Assembly: GCF_004367745.1 (NCBI RefSeq)
Contig: NZ_CP037993.1
Location: forward strand, 5,394,001-5,458,000
Length of the DNA stretch: 64,000 nucleotides
Source: Herbaspirillum huttiense
Lineage (GTDB): Bacteria; Pseudomonadota; Gammaproteobacteria; Burkholderiales; Burkholderiaceae_D
Reading direction: 5' to 3'
Below the pieces are notes generated by a model. It was not told the DNA's origin and ran no database searches. It saw nothing but the letters and a program-made list of their open reading frames with translations. A program made the translations under genes and the position numbers. How positions within the stretch are numbered: the stretch's first letter is position 1; every line of letters starts with the position of its first letter. Positions 60,488 to 64,000 of this stretch are shown here, one piece after another.

Positions 60488-61413
60488 GCGGCCAGCTCCT
60501 CGCCGTCTTCGTGACGGCTGGCAAAGTAACGCGCGAAATAATCGCGCAGGCCCGGCTTGTCCATCGTCGCGGCCCATTCCAGCGGCTGGCCGGGATGGAT
60601 GGCGAGGTCATTCCAGGGGTCGTAGCCGAGGTCGGTGATGTCGTGCATGCGCAGGAAATAGCGGCGATTGACGGCATCGCCATGCCACAGGTGGCGGATG
60701 TGGCCGGGTACCACGCCCAGGCTGCCGCGCACCTCTGCGTGGAAACGCGCGCTCCATGCGCGCAGATGTGACAGCTGGCGCGGCTCATGCTTGAGCGCAT
60801 TGCGGATGCAGAAGTTGCAGTCGTTGAAGATGGCATGCGCCATGAAGTGATCGGCACTGCCGGAGATCGCACATTCGTAGAGGCCGACACGGTCGAAGAT
60901 CTCGCGATGCATGGCCCAGCCATAACCGGTGTGGCCGTGCAGGTCGTAGCGTCCGGCATCGAGCGTGGCGGGATCCCTGGCCATCACGCTGGCGAAGGAA
61001 TGGCAGAGGTCCGGCGTGGCCCCGGCCTGACCGTGACGATCCAGCCGTGTGCAGGTCTCGAACACCTGCACCACCCGATGCCGTTGCAGTGCCTGTACCA
61101 GATCGGCCGGCCAGCGCGGATTGTCGAACAGGATGTCGCAATCGATCCAGGCGACGAAGCGGCAGCTTGCAGGTAGCCAGGATGCGCCGAGATTGAGCAG
61201 TCTTTCCTTTTGCCACAGCAGGGTTTCAGAGCGGATCTGGATCACGTCCAGGCTGGGCGGCAGGTCGAAGGGGGCATCGCCGAAGGCACATTCCACGGTC
61301 AGGCAGGGGACGCCGGCCTCCCGCATGCCCTGCATGAACAGGCCGTAATTGCGCCGCCGGCTGGCGTAGCCGACCGGATTGAAATAGGTGGTGATGACGA
61401 ACAGCTCGGACAT
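60484..61413 (-). CDS. GT-A type glycosyltransferase-like protein
   Basis: 309 residues. MSELFVITTYFNPVGYASRR opens a nucleotide-sugar-type Rossmann domain; RFVAWIDCDILFDNPRWPAD carries a DxD metal motif, and GYGWAMHREIFDRVGLYECA with GSADHFMAHAIF resembles the acceptor side of N-acetylgalactosaminyl or family 2 transferases. The acceptor is unknown. It is cytosolic by sequence and coupled to an Arg-rich protein of unknown function, not to a polysaccharide locus. Confidence 0.7.
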   Translation of the reverse strand: MSELFVITTYFNPVGYASRRRNYGLFMQGMREAGVPCLTVECAFGDAPFDLPPSLDVIQIRSETLLWQKERLLNLGASWLPASCRFVAWIDCDILFDNPRWPADLVQALQRHRVVQVFETCTRLDRHGQAGATPDLCHSFASVMARDPATLDAGRYDLHGHTGYGWAMHREIFDRVGLYECAISGSADHFMAHAIFNDCNFCIRNALKHEPRQLSHLRAWSARFHAEVRGSLGVVPGHIRHLWHGDAVNRRYFLRMHDITDLGYDPWNDLAIHPGQPLEWAATMDKPGLRDYFARYFASRHEDGEELAA

Positions 61414-61441
61414 GGCGCGGCGCTCTTGTTGTCGTTATGGC

Positions 61442-61490
61442 CAGGGCCTGTTCCCATTCAATCGGCAAGAGTGAACGGGAACAGGCCCTG
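61442..61490 (-). terminator. Long hairpin downstream of the cytochrome c gene
   Basis: CAGGGCCTGTTCCC (61442-61455) pairs with GGGAACAGGCCCTG (61477-61490); the stem extends by TTCA/TGAA after one mismatch. It stands between the cytochrome stop and the glycosyltransferase start. No T run. Confidence 0.5.
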
Positions 61491-61526
61491 ATGCAGACGC
61501 TGATGCGTCTGCCGCCTAGACCGCGC

Positions 61527-61904
61527 TTATTGCTGGAAAGTTCGCAGATAGGCCAGGATGTCGTCGATCTGCTTGTCACTGCCGATGCCCCAGAAGCGCA
61601 TCTTGTTGCCGGGGACGACATCGCTGGGCGCCTTGAGGAAGGCGCGCAATTTGTCTTCGGTCCAGATGAAGCCGGCCGAGGCCATCGCCGGGGAATACTT
61701 GAAATCGGTGGTGGAACCAGCCTTGCGCCCGATCACGTTGGTCAGCTGCGGACCAAAACCGGCACGCGCCGAGGGGCCTACCGCATGACAGCTGGCGCAT
61801 TTGGCGAAGGCGGCGCGGCCCGCCGCGACATCTCCCGCCCCCAGTGCGGACAAGGGAGCAACAGCAATGACAAGGGCGAATGCCAGGCAATGATTCGGGC
61901 GCAT
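61527..61904 (-). CDS. Periplasmic class I cytochrome c
   Basis: 125 residues with a signal peptide (to LGAG). The haem site is CASCH in AAFAKCASCHAVGP and the sixth ligand is the Met in PGNKMRFWGI; KAGSTTDFKYSPAM and WTEDKLRAFLKAPSDVV are typical of the cytochrome c-550/c2 group that carries electrons to terminal oxidases. It follows the DUF2145 gene by about 30 bp. Confidence 0.92.
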   Translation of the reverse strand: MRPNHCLAFALVIAVAPLSALGAGDVAAGRAAFAKCASCHAVGPSARAGFGPQLTNVIGRKAGSTTDFKYSPAMASAGFIWTEDKLRAFLKAPSDVVPGNKMRFWGIGSDKQIDDILAYLRTFQQ

Positions 61905-61936
61905 GGGTCGTTCCGGCCAACGCCGGCATCAGGAAA

Positions 61937-62728
61937 TTACTGGATCACGAAATGGCTGGCTTCGAGACCGGCTTTCTGCAGGAAAGCCAGCAGCGAATCC
62001 GCCGTAGTGGTCTTGATTCTATCGCTGAAGCGCAAGGCGTTGGGATGATCGTCAAAAGCGATGTTGGCCTTGAACATGCGTCCGCCCAGGCGCGTCAGCG
62101 GTCCCAGGTTCAGGGTATCCGGTACGTAGCCCTTGAACTTCAGCCAGGCCTGCGCCTGCTCGCGCGTGGTGATCTGCGGCTCCAGCGCCATGGCGAGCAT
62201 TTCGTTGACCCACTGGTTGGACTGCTGGTAGCGCGTCGCCCAGGGATAAGCCAGCATGTTGTACTGCGCTTCATGCAGGCGCGTGACCTGCGGGCGCACG
62301 AGGATCGCACGCAAGCGCTGTTGCACCTCCGGCTGCGGCACGGCCACATAGGCCTCCAGCAGGAAGGGAGAATCCATGAAGAACTGCCCCAGCCCCTGTT
62401 CATAGAGATTGCTTACGGCCGTTCCGCATTCGTTGAGCTTGTGGACCACAACCCACTGCTGGCCATCGCGATAGGCAAACGCCAGGTGCGAATAGCGTTG
62501 CCGGTACTTGCTCAGGTCCTGCCCGACACGGCCGATGATGACGACGTCGGCCGCGCTGGCATTGAGCCGCTCGACGGTGCGCACGGCCATGTCCAGCTGG
62601 GCTTGCACGGCAGTGGCATCAGGGATGGCCGGTTCGCAGGACTGGCCGGCATGCGCCGCCAGCGGTGCAGCGATGACCAGGACCAGACCGGCAAGCAGGC
62701 ATTTGATACGAAGTTGAAACGAAGCCAT
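61937..62728 (-). CDS. DUF2145 family exported protein
   Basis: 263 residues with a signal peptide (to AHAG) followed by GQSCEPAIPD. RVGQDLSKYRQRYSHLAFAY and WVVVHKLNECGTAVSNLYEQ, with a conserved His and Cys, plus ANIAFDDHPNALRFSDRI, are typical of DUF2145, which has a papain/NlpC-like look but no proven activity. It lies 21 bp after the exported protein gene upstream and precedes a cytochrome c gene. Confidence 0.75.
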   Translation of the reverse strand: MASFQLRIKCLLAGLVLVIAAPLAAHAGQSCEPAIPDATAVQAQLDMAVRTVERLNASAADVVIIGRVGQDLSKYRQRYSHLAFAYRDGQQWVVVHKLNECGTAVSNLYEQGLGQFFMDSPFLLEAYVAVPQPEVQQRLRAILVRPQVTRLHEAQYNMLAYPWATRYQQSNQWVNEMLAMALEPQITTREQAQAWLKFKGYVPDTLNLGPLTRLGGRMFKANIAFDDHPNALRFSDRIKTTTADSLLAFLQKAGLEASHFVIQ

Positions 62729-62749
62729 GGCAATCTCCCCTTGTGCCGC

Positions 62750-63160
62750 TCAGGACAGCTTCTCGCTCTTGAGCAGCGCCCGGCCCAGCGCATTGGGAAT
62801 GATCGCCAGCACCTTGCCGGAGGCCACCAGCAGCGTGCCGGAAGCAGGGGTCACGAATGTTACCGATTCACCGACGCCCACCGAAGCTGCGCCGCTGACG
62901 TTGGCACCAACCGTGACCGAACCACGGATGCCCTCGCCCACTTTCTCCAGCACATAGACCGTGCCATCGGCGGAGGCCTCCACGCCCTTGACCACGTAGC
63001 GTCCGCCTTCGGAAATGAAGGCGGCAGGCAGCATCACCGAGACCACCACCGACACGGTGGACGCATCGCTGTTGCGCGACTGGGCATGTACGGGGGCGCT
63101 CAGGAGGGCGGCGATCAAGACGCAGGAAAGCGTGAGGCGATGCAGCAGCGGGCTGTTCAT
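62750..63160 (-). CDS. Small exported protein, unknown
   Basis: 136 residues with a signal peptide (to APVHA). The mature part is Val/Gly/Ser-rich, with VVVSVMLPAAFISEGGRYVV and KGVEASADGTVYVLEKV, probably all-beta. AAGGAGTC precedes the ATG at 63160. It is immediately upstream of the DUF2145 gene and is often found with it as far as I recall; no function known. Confidence 0.65.
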   Translation of the reverse strand: MNSPLLHRLTLSCVLIAALLSAPVHAQSRNSDASTVSVVVSVMLPAAFISEGGRYVVKGVEASADGTVYVLEKVGEGIRGSVTVGANVSGAASVGVGESVTFVTPASGTLLVASGKVLAIIPNALGRALLKSEKLS

Positions 63161-63365
63161 GATGGACTCCTTGTTCTTTGACTGATGAGGGATGTGTGAA
63201 TGTCGGCTTGCCGGTCCGCCTTGGCGGGTCAGCGGGACGCACTGTAGCAATGCCGCTGCAGAACGTGGATCACCTCATCAGAAAGCGCAATTCCTGCCGC
63301 ATCCGGTATCGAAATACAATACCGGCCAAACATCGCGCGCCACGCGCATCACAAGGAGGAAGGAC

Positions 63366-64000
63366 ATGGCCCAGGCCGAATCGCTGGTCAATGCATTGAA
63401 GAATCTGCTCAAGGCGCGTGGCATCACCTATGCGCAACTGGCCAAGGGACTGGGCCTGAGCGAGGCCAGCGTCAAGCGCATCTTCGCCGAGCGCAGCTTC
63501 ACATTGGAGCGGCTGGATCAGGTCTGCACGCTGCTGGGCATCCAGATCAGCGACCTGGCGCGCATGGTGGTAGCCGAGCAGCCGGTGCCCTCGCGCCTGA
63601 CCGAAGAACAGGAAAAGAAACTGGTGGCCGATCCCAAGCTGCTGCTGGTGGCCGTGCATGCCCTGCACCAGTGGACGCTGGAAGACATCCTCGCCAGCTT
63701 CGCCATGAGCAAGGCCGAATGCATCCGCCTGCTGGCGCGGCTGGACAAGCTGGGCATCCTCGACCTGCTGCCCAACAACCGCATTCGCGTGCGCGTCGCG
63801 CCGGACTTCACGTGGCTGCCGGGCGGGCCGATCCAGCAGTATTTCCGCGCGCAGTTGCGCAATGATTTCTTCAACTCCCATTTCGACAAGCGGGGCGAGA
63901 AGATGATCATGGTCAGCGGCACGCTCTCCGAGGAAAGCAATGCCGCCGTACAACGCGCCATGAACCGGCTGTCCTCCGACTTCCTCAGCGCGCATCAGCA
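63366..64000 (+). CDS. XRE-family HTH transcriptional regulator (partial, 3' end outside window)
   Basis: From the ATG at 63366, preceded by AAGGAGGAAGG, the frame stays open to the window end (211 codons). It begins MAQAESLVNALKNLLKARGI with the HTH TYAQLAKGLGLSEASVKRIF, then ERLDQVCTLLGIQISDLARM. A second region, VAVHALHQWTLEDILASFAM followed by RLLARLDKLGILDLLPNNRI, looks like a winged helix. Its target is unknown. Confidence 0.85.
   Translation, partial: MAQAESLVNALKNLLKARGITYAQLAKGLGLSEASVKRIFAERSFTLERLDQVCTLLGIQISDLARMVVAEQPVPSRLTEEQEKKLVADPKLLLVAVHALHQWTLEDILASFAMSKAECIRLLARLDKLGILDLLPNNRIRVRVAPDFTWLPGGPIQQYFRAQLRNDFFNSHFDKRGEKMIMVSGTLSEESNAAVQRAMNRLSSDFLSAHQ

Overview
The window is a high-GC, gene-dense stretch of a betaproteobacterial chromosome. 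Protein content (DUF4148 protein, NrtR/NadM-Nudix NAD salvage set, coniferyl-alcohol dehydrogenase, uronate dehydrogenase, two RND pumps with NodT-type outer-membrane lipoproteins) fits the Oxalobacteraceae, and Herbaspirillum is my best guess. No rRNA, tRNA, CRISPR array or prophage was seen. All gene calls rest on reading translations and motifs; no database search was possible.

Layout. 1-1.6 kb: a LysR regulator followed by the 5' part of an ornithine cyclodeaminase family gene. 1.6-9.8 kb: an NAD salvage operon on the minus strand (nicotinamidase-like, pncB, nadE, nadM-Nudix), divergent from its likely repressor nrtR. The operon runs on through two unexplained genes, a radical SAM protein and a methyltransferase fused to a nucleotidyltransferase-like domain. 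10-12.3 kb: an orphan type VI-style DNase effector (Ntox15/Tde-like) and its immunity gene, AT-richer than the surroundings, preceded by a candidate promoter and short terminated leader. 12.3-13.5 kb: small exported or membrane proteins.

13.6-19.1 kb: an aromatic alcohol/aldehyde catabolic operon (aldehyde dehydrogenase, CalA-like dehydrogenase, outer-membrane channel) facing a XylR/DmpR-type sigma54 activator. The space between holds a -24/-12 promoter and two perfect 16-bp palindromes spaced by four helical turns. 19.1-30.7 kb: mixed metabolism (MFS transporter, SNF2 helicase, two isochorismatase-fold proteins, an amino-acid dehydrogenase, a phosphoethanolamine transferase, an amidohydrolase with its transporter). 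30.8-32.1 kb: AT-rich scar with two IS21 istA remnants of different ages. 32.1-34.9 kb: a GntR/UTRA regulator, a RES/Xre toxin-antitoxin pair and a glutathione transferase.

35.0-41.8 kb: a uronate locus: an ExuT-like MFS carrier, a FadR-type GntR regulator, a polar-amino-acid-type ABC transporter and uronate dehydrogenase. A near-identical palindrome lies in front of both transcription units. 42.1-50.5 kb: an AcrAB-TolC-type efflux operon divergent from a BaeSR-like two-component pair. 50.6-52.2 kb: a chemoreceptor. 52.4-58.3 kb: a second tripartite RND pump with altered proton-relay residues. 58.7-64 kb: an MpaB-family protein, a glycosyltransferase-like gene coupled to an unknown gene, a cytochrome c, a DUF2145 protein, an exported protein, and the start of an HTH regulator cut by the window end.
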